Source: Lysobacter enzymogenes (GTDB taxonomy: Bacteria > Pseudomonadota > Gammaproteobacteria > Xanthomonadales > Xanthomonadaceae). From it: a stretch of 64,000 bases of DNA. How positions within the stretch are numbered: the first letter of the stretch is position 1; every line of letters begins with the position of its first letter. Made by a program: the position numbers and the translations under genes. This document shows positions 43,791-52,177 of the stretch, in pieces. The stretch spans positions 558,001-622,000 of the forward strand of contig NZ_CP067396.1 in assembly GCF_023617245.1 (NCBI RefSeq), given 5' to 3'. Below the pieces are notes generated by a model that saw nothing but the letters and a program-made list of their open reading frames with translations, was not told where the DNA came from and searched no databases.

Positions 43791-45065
43791 ATGAGCGCCC
43801 TCCCGATCGAACTGTCGCCCGACCTGCAGCACCATGCCGAACTCGACGCGCGCATGGTCCGCGCCGCGCGCGGGATCAAGCTGCTGACCATGGCCAGCTG
43901 GCCGGCCGGCCTGGAGGTCAAGTTCCTGGCCGACTACGCGCGCGGCGCGGCGGCGCTGCCGGTCATCGACTATCCCAAGCACGACTTCAGCGAAGTCCGT
44001 GCCGAGCTGGAGGCGATCGCCCAGGCCGCCGATCCGGACCATCCGCTCGGCGAGTACCTGATCGAATCGGCGCATTCCTGGGGCATCGCCGCGCAGTTGC
44101 TCGAATGCCTGGGCACCCGCCGGGTTACCGATTATTCGGTGCAGCTGTTCGGCAAGCCCGACGTGGCGTTGCCGGGCCAGGGCCCGAGCACGCGCGAGGC
44201 CGCCAACCATTTCATTTCGATCGCCAACGAACTCGACCGCGAGTTGATGTCGCCGGCCGAGACCGTGCAGATCTCGGCGACCGCGCTGAGCCTGCAATTG
44301 CAGCGCGACCTCGACGACTACTTCGACAGCCGGGTGATCGACGTGGTGCTGGACCCCGACCTGATCGCCAAGGCCGCGGCCGGCGCCACCCGCATCCGCC
44401 TGCGCAGCGGCGCGGCCTTCAGCGATTACGACCGCCACCAGCTGCTGCAGCACGAAGCCTTCGTGCATTCGCTGACCGCGCTCAACGGCCGCCTGCAGCC
44501 GGTGCTGCCGAGCCTGGCGCTGTCCTCGCCGCGCAGCACCGCGACCCAGGAAGGGCTGGCGACCTTCGCCGAACAGATCACCGGCAGCATCGACATCGGC
44601 CGGATGAAGCGGCTGAGCCTGCGCATCGACGCGGTGGCGATGGCGCTGGACGGCGCCGACTTCATCCAGGTGTTCCGCTATTTCATCGACGCCGGGCAAT
44701 CGCCCGACGACAGCTTCGCCTCGGCCCAGCGGGTGTTCCGCGGCGTGCCCACCGACGGCGGTGCGGCTTTCACCAAGGACACCGTCTACCTGCGCGGCCT
44801 GGTCGGCGTGCACACCTTCTTCCGCTGGGCGCTGCGCCAGCAGAAGCTGCACCTGTGCCGCTGGTTGTTCGCCGGCAAGATGACCCTCGGCGACGTACAG
44901 CGCTTCGAACCGCTGTTCCAGGCCGGCGTGCTGGCGCCGCCGCGCTGGATGCCGCCGTGGATCACCCGCGCCAACGGATTGGCCGGCATGCTGGCGTTCT
45001 CGCTGTTCGCCAACCGCATCCGCCTGGATCACATGGCCGAAGGCGATTTCAGCGAGATTGGGTGA
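43791..45065 (+). CDS. QEGLA-motif flavohemoglobin-expression-associated protein (DUF1704)
   Basis: The 424-residue protein carries HExxxH at His221-Glu222-His226 (QHEAFVHSL) and the name-giving QEGLA at residues 253-257 (ATQEGLATFAEQ). Together they look like a gluzincin-type metallopeptidase site, as in the MATCAP-related family. Bacterial members have been linked to flavohemoglobin expression, but the biochemistry is unproven. It lies 78 bases after rsgA in the same direction. Palindrome P1 follows its stop. Confidence 0.88.
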   Translation: MSALPIELSPDLQHHAELDARMVRAARGIKLLTMASWPAGLEVKFLADYARGAAALPVIDYPKHDFSEVRAELEAIAQAADPDHPLGEYLIESAHSWGIAAQLLECLGTRRVTDYSVQLFGKPDVALPGQGPSTREAANHFISIANELDRELMSPAETVQISATALSLQLQRDLDDYFDSRVIDVVLDPDLIAKAAAGATRIRLRSGAAFSDYDRHQLLQHEAFVHSLTALNGRLQPVLPSLALSSPRSTATQEGLATFAEQITGSIDIGRMKRLSLRIDAVAMALDGADFIQVFRYFIDAGQSPDDSFASAQRVFRGVPTDGGAAFTKDTVYLRGLVGVHTFFRWALRQQKLHLCRWLFAGKMTLGDVQRFEPLFQAGVLAPPRWMPPWITRANGLAGMLAFSLFANRIRLDHMAEGDFSEIG

Positions 45066-45083
45066 GGCCGAGAAGTGGTTACA

Positions 45084-45186
45084 GGAGAGTGAGGAGTGAG
45101 CGGAGAGGAGTGAGGAGTGAGCAAGAGCTCCAAGCCGACTGCGCTTGCCGCTTTCGCTCACTCCTCACTCTTCCACGCTCACTCCT
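45084..45186. repeat. Long palindrome P1 (GAGTGAGGAGTGAG arms), partly decayed
   Basis: The purine-rich left arm (GAGTGAGCGGAGAGGAGTGA) and the pyrimidine right arm (CTCACTCCTCACTCTTCCAC) enclose a ~35-base centre. Pairing is good in the outer and inner parts, with mismatches where the right arm reads TTCCACGC. It lies between the convergent DUF1704 and phaB-like genes and would form a hairpin on either transcript. Confidence 0.85.
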
Positions 45187-45192
45187 ATGCTT

Positions 45193-45933
45193 TCAACTCA
45201 TCTGCAAACCGCCGTTGACCGCGTAATCCGCGCCGGTCACGAACGCCGCGTCGTCGCCGGCCAGCCACGCGCACAGGCTCGCGACCTCGTCGGGCTTGCC
45301 GAGCCGGCGCACCGGCACCGACGCGGCCAGGCGGTCGAGCACGTCGGGCGGGAACGCGCTGATCGCGGCGCTGGCGACGTAGCCCGGCGAGATCGTGTTG
45401 ACGGTGACCCCGCGCGCGGCGAACTCCTGCGCCAGCGCGCGGGTGAAGCCGTGCATCGCGGCCTTGGCGGTGGCGTAGTTGACCTGGCCGATCTGGCCCT
45501 TCTGCGCGCTGACCGAGCCGATGTTGACGATCCGGCCCCAGCCGCGCGCGGCCATGCCGTCGACGACCTGCTTGGTGATGTTGAACAAGGTATTGAGATT
45601 GCCGGCCATGACCGCGTTCCAGTCGTCGCGGCTCATCTGCCGGAACAGCACGTCGCGGGTGCCGCCGGCGTTGTTGACCAGCACGTCGACCTCGCCGACC
45701 TCGGCCTTGACCTTGGCGAACGCGGCGACGGTGGAGTCCCAGTCGGCGGCGTTGCCTTCCGAGGCGATGAAGTCGTAGCCCAGCTCGCGTTGCTCGCGCA
45801 GCCAGCCGGCCTTGCGCGGCGAATTCGGCCCGCAACCGGCGACCACGGTGTGGCCGCTGTCGGCGAGCTTGCGGCAGATCGCGGTGCCCAGGCTGCCCAT
45901 GCCGCTGGTGACGTAGGCGATGCGGAGAGTCAT
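45193..45933 (-). CDS. phaB: Acetoacetyl-CoA reductase (PhaB-like SDR)
   Basis: This 246-residue short-chain dehydrogenase has the NADP loop TSGMGSLGTAICR, NNAGG and the catalytic Ser140, Tyr153 and Lys157 (NIGSVSAQKGQ ... NYATAKAA). The sequence EGNAADWDSTVAAF ... VLVNNAGGTRDVLFRQM follows PhaB closely. It would reduce acetoacetyl-CoA to 3-hydroxybutyryl-CoA. No phaA or phaC is in the window. The start at 45933 follows AGAGGCACAC; the open frame upstream is the repeat P2 and is not coding. Confidence 0.88.
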   Translation of the reverse strand: MTLRIAYVTSGMGSLGTAICRKLADSGHTVVAGCGPNSPRKAGWLREQRELGYDFIASEGNAADWDSTVAAFAKVKAEVGEVDVLVNNAGGTRDVLFRQMSRDDWNAVMAGNLNTLFNITKQVVDGMAARGWGRIVNIGSVSAQKGQIGQVNYATAKAAMHGFTRALAQEFAARGVTVNTISPGYVASAAISAFPPDVLDRLAASVPVRRLGKPDEVASLCAWLAGDDAAFVTGADYAVNGGLQMS

Positions 45934-45950
45934 GTGTGCCTCTTTGGGGC

Positions 45951-46043
45951 GAGGAGTGAGCGGAGAGGAGTGAGGAGTGAGCAAGGGCAGCAGCAGGAGC
46001 AGGAGCGCTTTTCTCACTCCTCACTCCTCTCCGCTCACTCCTC
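45951..46043. repeat. Long palindrome P2
   Basis: Left arm GAGGAGTGAGCGGAGAGGAG plus TGAGGAGTGAG, right arm CTCACTCCTCACTCCTCTCC plus GCTCACTCCTC: the arms are essentially fully complementary around a ~30-base centre (CAAGGGCAGCAGCAGG...). It sits between the CitMHS gene and the phaB-like gene, both on the minus strand. Confidence 0.9.
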
Positions 46044-46050
46044 GTGGCCG

Positions 46051-47379
46051 TCAGGCGGCGAACGGGTAGAGCGCGAATCCGAGCGAAGCGAACATCAGCA
46101 CCAGCGATACCATCACCGCCCATTTCAGGGTGAACTTCTGGTGGTCGGCGAAGTCCACATTGGCCATGCCGACCAGCAGATAGGTCGACGGCACCAGCGG
46201 GCTCAGCAGGTGCACCGGCTGTCCGGCCAGCGAGGCGCGCGCCATCTCCACCGGGGTGATGCCGTAGTGACCGGCCGCTTCCGACAGGATCGGCAGCACG
46301 CCGAAATAGAACGCGTCGTTGGACATGAAAAACGTGAAGGGCATGCTGGCGATGGCGGTGATCACCGCCAGGTACGGGCCCCAGGCGTCGGGGATCACCG
46401 CCAGGAAGCTGCGCGACATCGCCTCGACCATGCCGGTGTTGGACAAAATCCCGGTGAAGATGCCGGCGGCGAAGATCAGCGACACCACCGCGAGCACATT
46501 GCCGGCGTGGTTGCCGATGCGCCGGCGCTGTTCGGCGAGGTCCGGGTAGTTGATCACCAGCGCGATCGCGAAGCCGATCATGAACAACACCGGCAGCGGC
46601 AGCAGGCCCAGGATCAGCGCCGCCATCAGCGCGGTGGTCAGGCCGGCGTTGACCCACAGCAGCTTCGGCCGCTTGGTGTCCTCGCTGTCGGCCAGGGTCG
46701 GCAGGTTGTCGCTGGCGGTGTCGAGCTCGGGATTCCAGTCGGCTGCGTGGCCGTGCAGGGTGACGATGCCCAGGCGCTTGCGTTCGCGCAGGCCGAGGTA
46801 CCACGCCAGCAGTAGGATGCTCAGCAGCGACACCACCATCGCCGGGATCAGCGGCACGAACACCTCGCTGGGGTCGACGTGCAGCGCGGTCGCCGCGCGC
46901 GCGGTCGGGCCGCCCCACGGCGTCAGGTTCATCACGCCGCTGGCGAGGATGGTCACGCAGGTCAGGTTCAAGGCGTTCATGCGCAGGCGCTGGAACAGCG
47001 GCAGCATCGCCGAGACGGTGATCATGTAGGTGGTCGAGCCGTCGCCGTCGAGCGAGATCAGCATCGCCAACACCGCGGTGCCGACCACGATCTTGACCGG
47101 ATCGCCCTTCACCAGCTTGAGGATGCGCTTGACGATGGGGTCGAACAGGCCGGCGTCGATCATCACCCCGAAGTAGAGGATGGCGAACATCAGCATCACG
47201 CCGGTCGGCGCGATCTTCTTGATCCCCTCGATCATCATCTCGCCGATCCCGGCGCCGAAACCGCCGGCCAGGGCGAAGGCGATCGGGATCACGATCAGAG
47301 CCACCAGCGGCGACAGCCGCTTGCTCATGATCAGGTACATGAAGGTGAGGACCATGCCGAAGCCGAGGATCGTCAGCAT
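46051..47379 (-). CDS. CitMHS family citrate/carboxylate transporter
   Basis: The 442-residue, ~12-helix inner-membrane protein matches the CitMHS family: MLTILGFGMVLTFMYLIMSK, LISLDGDGSTTYMITVSAML, NLTPWGGPTARAA and the C-terminal PFTFFMSNDAFYFGVLP. Members import metal-citrate complexes or related dicarboxylates and tricarboxylates with protons. It follows the OprO/P-type porin gene with palindrome P3 between and precedes the phaB-like gene. A divergent TctDE-like two-component system probably controls the group. Confidence 0.93.
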   Translation of the reverse strand: MLTILGFGMVLTFMYLIMSKRLSPLVALIVIPIAFALAGGFGAGIGEMMIEGIKKIAPTGVMLMFAILYFGVMIDAGLFDPIVKRILKLVKGDPVKIVVGTAVLAMLISLDGDGSTTYMITVSAMLPLFQRLRMNALNLTCVTILASGVMNLTPWGGPTARAATALHVDPSEVFVPLIPAMVVSLLSILLLAWYLGLRERKRLGIVTLHGHAADWNPELDTASDNLPTLADSEDTKRPKLLWVNAGLTTALMAALILGLLPLPVLFMIGFAIALVINYPDLAEQRRRIGNHAGNVLAVVSLIFAAGIFTGILSNTGMVEAMSRSFLAVIPDAWGPYLAVITAIASMPFTFFMSNDAFYFGVLPILSEAAGHYGITPVEMARASLAGQPVHLLSPLVPSTYLLVGMANVDFADHQKFTLKWAVMVSLVLMFASLGFALYPFAA

Positions 47380-47396
47380 TATTGGCTCCGTAAAGC

Positions 47397-47489
47397 GAGA
47401 AGTGAGCGTAGAGGAGTGAGGAGCGAGCGAAAGCCGGAGGGGAGGGGAACGCGCTCTCGCTCACTCCTCACTCCTCTACGCTCGCTCCT
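47397..47489. repeat. Long palindrome P3
   Basis: The arms GAGAAGTGAGCGTAGAGGAG and CTCCTCTACGCTCGCTCCTG (with adjoining TGAGGAGCGAGCG / CGCTCACTCCTCA) are complementary around a ~25-base centre. Compared with P2, the GCGGAG/CTCCGC pair is GCGTAG/CTACGC here, so both arms changed together. It lies between the porin and CitMHS genes. Confidence 0.9.
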
Positions 47490-47492
47490 GTC

Positions 47493-48689
47493 TTAGAAGT
47501 CGTACTGGAACCGCCCCGTCACCGCGCGCGTGCGGTCGAGCGTCACGCCGGCGAGCCGATCCCGATTGCGGCTCTCGATCCAGTCGAGCATGAAGCGCAG
47601 GTTCGCGCGCAGGTGCCAGTTCACGCCGACGCTGGTCTGCTCCATCGACACGTCGCTGAAGTCGGCCGCGCCGTTGAGGTGCTGCTTGCCGCGGATGGTG
47701 TCGTAGCGCGCCGCGACCACCCAGGCGCCGTTCGGGCGCGACGGCTTGACCCGGCCGAAGCGGCCGGACTTGGTGTCGTAGGGCATGTTTTCGCCGGTGA
47801 TGAACCAGCCGACGGTGGCGTAAGCCGAGCGGATCTCGCCGCGCTGGCTGCCGTCGTCGAAGTCCGCGCCGCTGAGTTCGGACTGCAGGTAGACCGGGCC
47901 GCGCGCCAGTGCGAACTCCAGTGAGTACTTGTCGACGTCGGTGTCGAGGCCGCGGTTGAAGTTGACCAGGGTCGCGCGGCTGTTGTCGGACAAATGCCCG
48001 GCCGGGCGCGGGGCGATGCGCAAGCCGTTGGCGCCGTCGCGGCCCGGGTGATCGTAATACTCGCGCGCCAGCGACAGGCCCAGGTGCAGCGCGTCGCCGG
48101 TGTCGTGGCGCGGCGCCCAGGTGCCGCGCGCGCCGAACGCGCGGCCCTTGACCTGCCACACGTCGATGCTTTCCAGGCTGTAGACGCTGCCGCCGATGGT
48201 GTAGTCGTCGCGCGCGGTGATCCATGCCGCGCCGAGCCGGTACAGCGGCGCCACCGAGCTGGCGAACATGCTGCGCTCCATGAACACGCCGTAGTTCGAG
48301 CTGATCCGGTCGTCGAGGGTGAAGTACTGCTTGAACTGGCCGACGGTGAGCTTGCCGGCCTTGAAATCGCGGGTGACGTAGACGTCCTTGGCCTCGACGC
48401 TGTCGCCCTTGAACTCGTCCTGCAGGCCGGCGAAGTCGCCTTCGATCTTGTAGCCCCAGCCGTAGAACTTGCCCGACACGTCCAGCCACAGCCGCCGCAC
48501 TTCGGTGTCGTCGGGGTTCGGCGCGCCGCGGCGGTCGTTGTCGAATTCGGCGAAATCCCAGTGGATGCGGCCGCCGAGTTCGGCGGTCACGGGGCGATCG
48601 TCGGCGCCTTCGGCGGCCGCGACGGAGCCGGCGGACGCGGCGAGCAGGCACAGCGCGACGCACGCGCCGGCGCGGGGGGCAACAGCCAT
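47493..48689 (-). CDS. OprO/OprP-type outer-membrane porin
   Basis: The 398-residue protein has a signal peptide (ACVALCLLAASAGSVAAA) and a beta-barrel pattern of alternating aromatic residues. RIHWDFAEFDN is near the mature N-terminus and the final residues are TGRFQYDF, the C-terminal Phe needed for Bam assembly. YKIEGDFAGLQDEFKG and GKLTVGQFKQYFTLDD match the phosphate/pyrophosphate-selective porin family. Next to CitMHS it more likely passes citrate or another carboxylate. The ATG at 48689 follows GGGAGAGAAATCG. Confidence 0.9.
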   Translation of the reverse strand: MAVAPRAGACVALCLLAASAGSVAAAEGADDRPVTAELGGRIHWDFAEFDNDRRGAPNPDDTEVRRLWLDVSGKFYGWGYKIEGDFAGLQDEFKGDSVEAKDVYVTRDFKAGKLTVGQFKQYFTLDDRISSNYGVFMERSMFASSVAPLYRLGAAWITARDDYTIGGSVYSLESIDVWQVKGRAFGARGTWAPRHDTGDALHLGLSLAREYYDHPGRDGANGLRIAPRPAGHLSDNSRATLVNFNRGLDTDVDKYSLEFALARGPVYLQSELSGADFDDGSQRGEIRSAYATVGWFITGENMPYDTKSGRFGRVKPSRPNGAWVVAARYDTIRGKQHLNGAADFSDVSMEQTSVGVNWHLRANLRFMLDWIESRNRDRLAGVTLDRTRAVTGRFQYDF

Positions 48690-48913
48690 CGATTTCTCTC
48701 CCGACCCTTCTTTTCCCGCCTCTTTTCGCGCACAACGGCGCGATGGGCGCTTATAGTTGGGTCGGCCCGGACGGCCTGTCCCAACCCCTCCAGCGCAGGC
48801 TAGGCGGTCGAAGCTGTCAAAGACCTGTCATGGCGGGGATGACGGTTCGGGGCTTTCGACGCGAACCGGCATTCCGCGGCGCATGGGCGGCAAGAGGCAG
48901 AGGACTACACCGA

Positions 48914-49606
48914 GTGCGCATCCTGCTCGTCGAAGACAACGCCGACCTCGCCGACGCCATCGTCCGGCGCATGCGCCGCGACGGCCACGCGGTGGACTGG
49001 CAGAGCGACGGGCTCAAGGCCGACAGCGTGCTGCGCTACCAGGGCTTCGACCTGATCGTGCTCGACATCGGCCTGCCGCGGCTCGACGGCCTGGGCCTGC
49101 TGGCGGGCCTGCGCGAGCGTGGCGACGCCACCCCGGTGCTGATGCTGACCGCGCGCGACGGCATCGACGACCGCGTGCGCGCGCTGGATTCCGGCGCCGA
49201 CGACTACCTCAGCAAGCCCTTCGATTTCCGCGAATTCGAAGCGCGCTGCCGGGTGCTGCTGCGGCGCAACCGCGGCCAGGCCGCCGGCACGGTGCAGGTC
49301 GGCGGCTTCGCCTTCGACGCCGGCGCGCACCGGGTCACCCTGGACGGCGAGCCCATCGAGCTGCCGAACCGCGAATTCCGCCTGCTCGAGATCCTGATCG
49401 GCAAGCTCGGCCAGGTGGTCAGCAAGGACGAGATCGGCAACGGCCTGTTCGGCTTCGACGATGAGGCCGGGCCGAACGCGATCGAGCTGTACGTCGGGCG
49501 TCTGCGCAAGAAACTCGCGGCCGCGCCGCTGCGCATCGTGACCGTGCGCGGCGCGGGCTACATGATCGAGGCCGGCGCCGCGGCCGAAGGCGGCGGCGAT
49601 GGCTGA
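48914..49606 (+). CDS. OmpR-family response regulator (TctD-like)
   Basis: This 230-residue regulator has a receiver domain with phospho-acceptor Asp51 (LIVLDIGLPRLDG), Thr/Lys switch residues (LMLTARD, YLSKPF) and a C-terminal winged helix ending RIVTVRGAGYMIEA. The GTG start at 48914 (VRILLVEDNADLAD) follows AGAGGA and gives a normal receiver; the longer ORF from 48743 adds a non-family extension. It overlaps the kinase gene by 8 bases. Likely targets are the divergent porin/CitMHS/phaB-like genes. Confidence 0.9.
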   Translation: MRILLVEDNADLADAIVRRMRRDGHAVDWQSDGLKADSVLRYQGFDLIVLDIGLPRLDGLGLLAGLRERGDATPVLMLTARDGIDDRVRALDSGADDYLSKPFDFREFEARCRVLLRRNRGQAAGTVQVGGFAFDAGAHRVTLDGEPIELPNREFRLLEILIGKLGQVVSKDEIGNGLFGFDDEAGPNAIELYVGRLRKKLAAAPLRIVTVRGAGYMIEAGAAAEGGGDG

Positions 49607-51008
49607 GCCCGCGCGCGCGGCGGCCGGGCGCCGCGATTCGATCCGCAAGACCTTGCTGATCTATCTCGGCGCGTTGTCGCTGATCGGCGCCGCGCTGCTG
49701 TTCCTGGCCGCGCGCAGCTACGGCCGCGCCGCCGCCGACCGCTCCTACGACCACCTGCTGATCGCTTCGGCGCTGTCGATCGCCGATTCGGTCGCGCTGG
49801 TCGATGGCCAGTGGCAGGTCGACCTGCCGTACGCCGCGCTCGATCTGCTGGCGATGGCGCCGGAGGACCGGGTGTTCTACCGCGTGTCCAGCCGCGAAGG
49901 GCAGGCGATCACCGGCTACGCCGACCTGCCGGCGCCGCCGAGCCCGTCGCGCGACGGCCAGCCGCGTTTGTTCGACGCGATGTACCGCGGCGAAAACACC
50001 CGCTTCGTCGCGGTCTCGCGCTGGGTCGCCGGGCCCGCCGCGCAGGGCCAGGCCATCGTCCAGGTCGGCCAGACCCGGCGCGCGCGCGAGGCCTTGGCCG
50101 ACGACATGGTGCTGCGCGCGCTGGTCGCGATCGTGGCGCTGTCGCTGGCGGCGCTGGCGCTGGTGTGGATCGGCGTCTACCGCGCGCTGCGGCCGCTGCA
50201 GCGGCTGGAGCGCGAGCTGTCCGAACGCGATCCCTCCGACCTGCGCCCGGTCGCGCGCGAGGTGCCGGCCGAACTCGACCAGACCGTGGAATCGCTGAAC
50301 CGCTTCATGGCCCGGCTGGCGGCCAGCAACGAAACCCTGCGCGCGTTCATGGGCGAGGCCGCGCACCAGATGCGCACGCCGCTGGCCGCGCTGCGCGCGC
50401 AGGCGCAGCTGGCGCTGGACGAGGACGATCCGGCCGAGCAGCGCCGCAGCCTGGAGACCATCGAGCGCAACGCCAGCCACATGAGCCGCCTGCTCAACCA
50501 GTTGCTCAGCGACGCCAGCGCGATCCATCGAAGCCATCTGCAGCAGTTCGAAACCGTCGATCTGGCCGAATTGCTGCACCAGGCGATCTTCGAGGCGGTG
50601 CCGCAGTCCGGCCCGCGCCCGGACCTGCACCTGGCGCTGACCAGCGAAGCGCTGCGCGTGCGCGGCGACGCGCTGTTGCTGCGCGAGGCGATCAAGAACC
50701 TGATCGACAACGCGCTCAAGCACGGACGCGCGCCGCTGCAGATCGCCCTGACCGCCGCCGGCGAAGGCGCCGCCGCGCCGACGGCCGTGCTGACCATCGC
50801 CGACCACGGCCCCGGCATCGCCCCCGCCGATGCCCAGACCGTGTTCGAGCGCTTCGCCCGCGGCCGCGACGCCGCCGCCGGCGGTGCCGGCCTGGGCCTG
50901 GCGATCGTCAAGCGCATCGTCGAAAGCCACGGCGGGGCGATCGATCTGAGCAATCGCGTGGGCGGCGGGTTGGTGGTGACGTTGCGGTTGCCGAGGACAG
51001 CGGTATGA
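49599..51008 (+). CDS. Sensor histidine kinase (TctE-like)
   Basis: The 469-residue membrane kinase has two helices (residues ~18-38 and ~168-190) around a 2CSK_N-like periplasmic sensor, then HAMP, an H-box with His256 (GEAAHQMRTPLAALRAQ), N-box NLIDNALKHG, G1 DHGPGIAP and G2 GAGLGLAIVKR. TctE kinases respond to tricarboxylates. The stop overlaps the next gene's ATG (ATGA), so kinase and periplasmic binding protein are co-translated. Confidence 0.92.
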   Translation: MAEPARAAAGRRDSIRKTLLIYLGALSLIGAALLFLAARSYGRAAADRSYDHLLIASALSIADSVALVDGQWQVDLPYAALDLLAMAPEDRVFYRVSSREGQAITGYADLPAPPSPSRDGQPRLFDAMYRGENTRFVAVSRWVAGPAAQGQAIVQVGQTRRAREALADDMVLRALVAIVALSLAALALVWIGVYRALRPLQRLERELSERDPSDLRPVAREVPAELDQTVESLNRFMARLAASNETLRAFMGEAAHQMRTPLAALRAQAQLALDEDDPAEQRRSLETIERNASHMSRLLNQLLSDASAIHRSHLQQFETVDLAELLHQAIFEAVPQSGPRPDLHLALTSEALRVRGDALLLREAIKNLIDNALKHGRAPLQIALTAAGEGAAAPTAVLTIADHGPGIAPADAQTVFERFARGRDAAAGGAGLGLAIVKRIVESHGGAIDLSNRVGGGLVVTLRLPRTAV

Positions 51009-52177
51009 GAAGTGAGCTGAGAGAAGTGAGGAGTGAGGAAAATCAAAGGCGTGCCGGGAGGCGGGCTGGCGCGTGGCTGCGCTTTTGCCTTTTCTCGCTC
51101 CTCACTCCTCTCAGCTCACTCCTCATTTTCCCCGCCGCCGCCGCCCCCGGCGACGTCCAAACCTTCAAAAGCCCGCAAACCACCACCGCCCGCCTGCGCA
51201 TCCACGGCTCGACCGACATCGAGAATTTCGCCGCGGTCATCGCCGACTACCAGAAGCTCAGCCCGGGGACCCAGGTCGAATACTCGGATCTGGTCGCCCA
51301 GGACATCTACAGCCGCTACCTGCGCTCGGCGCCGCGCGATCGTGCCGACCTGCTGATCAGCAGCGGCATGGACCTGCAGACCAAGCTGGTCAACGACGGC
51401 CACGCCCTGGTCCACCGCTCGCCGGCCACCGCCGGGCTGCCGGCGTGGTCGCAGTGGCGGCACGAGGCCTTCGGCATCAGCTACGAGCCGATCGTCATCG
51501 TTTACAACAAACGTTTGTTGGCCCCGGCGCAGGTGCCGCGCACCCGCCGCCAGTTGCTGGCGCTGCTGCGCGACCCGAAGGCGAAACTGGCCGGGCGGGT
51601 CGGCACCTACGATGCCGGCCGCAGCAGCGTCGGCTACCTGCTGGCGACCCAGGACCATCAGCTCGGCAGCATGGCCGGGGCGCTGCAGGCCGCGCTCGGC
51701 GACAATGCGGTGGTGCTGGAGGAGCGTACCGGGCCGCTGCTGGACCGGGTCGCGCGCGGCCAGCTGGCCCTGGCCTACAACGTGCTGGGCTCCTACGCCC
51801 AGGCCCGGATCGACGCCGGCGCCCCGCTCGGGATCGTCCTGCCCGAGGACTACACCCTGGTCCTGCTGCGCACCGCGCTGATCCCGCGCGAGGCCGCCAA
51901 CGCGGTCGAGGCCGGGCGCTTCCTGGACTATCTGATCTCGCCGCGCGGCCAGGCGGTGCTGGCCCGCCAGGTCGGCCTGCAGCCGATCCGCTCGGCCAGC
52001 GGCGCGCCGCTGGCGCCGCAGGCCGGCGACGGCGCGCGGGTGCGCGCGCTGCGGCCGATCCCGCTCGGGCCGGGCCTGCTGGTCTACCTGGACGCGCTCA
52101 AGCGCCGGCAATTCCTCGATGCCTGGCGCAGCACCGTGCAGCCGCAGGGCGCCCGGCCCGGGACGCCGCCGCCGTGA
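51005..52177 (+). CDS. Periplasmic solute-binding protein co-encoded with the two-component system
   Basis: The 390-residue protein resembles iron/anion ABC-type binding proteins (LRIHGSTDIENFAAVIADYQ; FGISYEPIVIVYNK; YNVLGSYAQARIDAG), but no ABC transporter genes follow. With the kinase gene overlapping (ATGA) and GAGGA 7 bases upstream of the ATG, the likely role is presenting a ligand to the sensor. Residues 1-40 are encoded by palindrome P4: its right arm gives the hydrophobic core LFSLLTPLSSLLIFPAAAA of an export signal with an unusually long basic n-region (~27 residues). This suggests that the repeat inserted in or replaced the original signal sequence. Confidence 0.85.
   Translation: MRSELREVRSEENQRRAGRRAGAWLRFCLFSLLTPLSSLLIFPAAAAPGDVQTFKSPQTTTARLRIHGSTDIENFAAVIADYQKLSPGTQVEYSDLVAQDIYSRYLRSAPRDRADLLISSGMDLQTKLVNDGHALVHRSPATAGLPAWSQWRHEAFGISYEPIVIVYNKRLLAPAQVPRTRRQLLALLRDPKAKLAGRVGTYDAGRSSVGYLLATQDHQLGSMAGALQAALGDNAVVLEERTGPLLDRVARGQLALAYNVLGSYAQARIDAGAPLGIVLPEDYTLVLLRTALIPREAANAVEAGRFLDYLISPRGQAVLARQVGLQPIRSASGAPLAPQAGDGARVRALRPIPLGPGLLVYLDALKRRQFLDAWRSTVQPQGARPGTPPP
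51007..51124. repeat. Long palindrome P4, inside a coding region
   Basis: Left arm GAGAAGTGAGCTGAGAGAAG plus TGAGGAGTGAGG, right arm CTCGCTCCTCACTCCTCTCA plus GCTCACTCCTC, with a ~50-base centre that itself has AAAGGC/GCCTTT complementarity. The pair that reads GCGGAG/CTCCGC in P2 is GCTGAG/CTCAGC here. It overlaps the kinase stop by two bases and lies in frame in the start of the binding-protein gene. Confidence 0.88.

Noticed and set aside
42288..45161. 957-residue minus-strand ORF opposite rsgA and the DUF1704 gene
   Set aside because: Antisense shadow of two genes with intact catalytic motifs; the translated text has no domain.
45934..46017. Longer phaB-like protein with a Leu-rich N-terminal leader
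   Set aside because: The 28 extra residues come from palindrome P2; cytoplasmic SDR enzymes need no leader, and the ATG at 45933 has AGAGG upstream.
51033..51356. Start of the binding protein inside P4 in another frame
   Set aside because: That frame (starting MRKIKGVPGGG) does not continue into the binding-protein domain, whose frame is open from the ATG at 51005 with a good ribosome-binding site.
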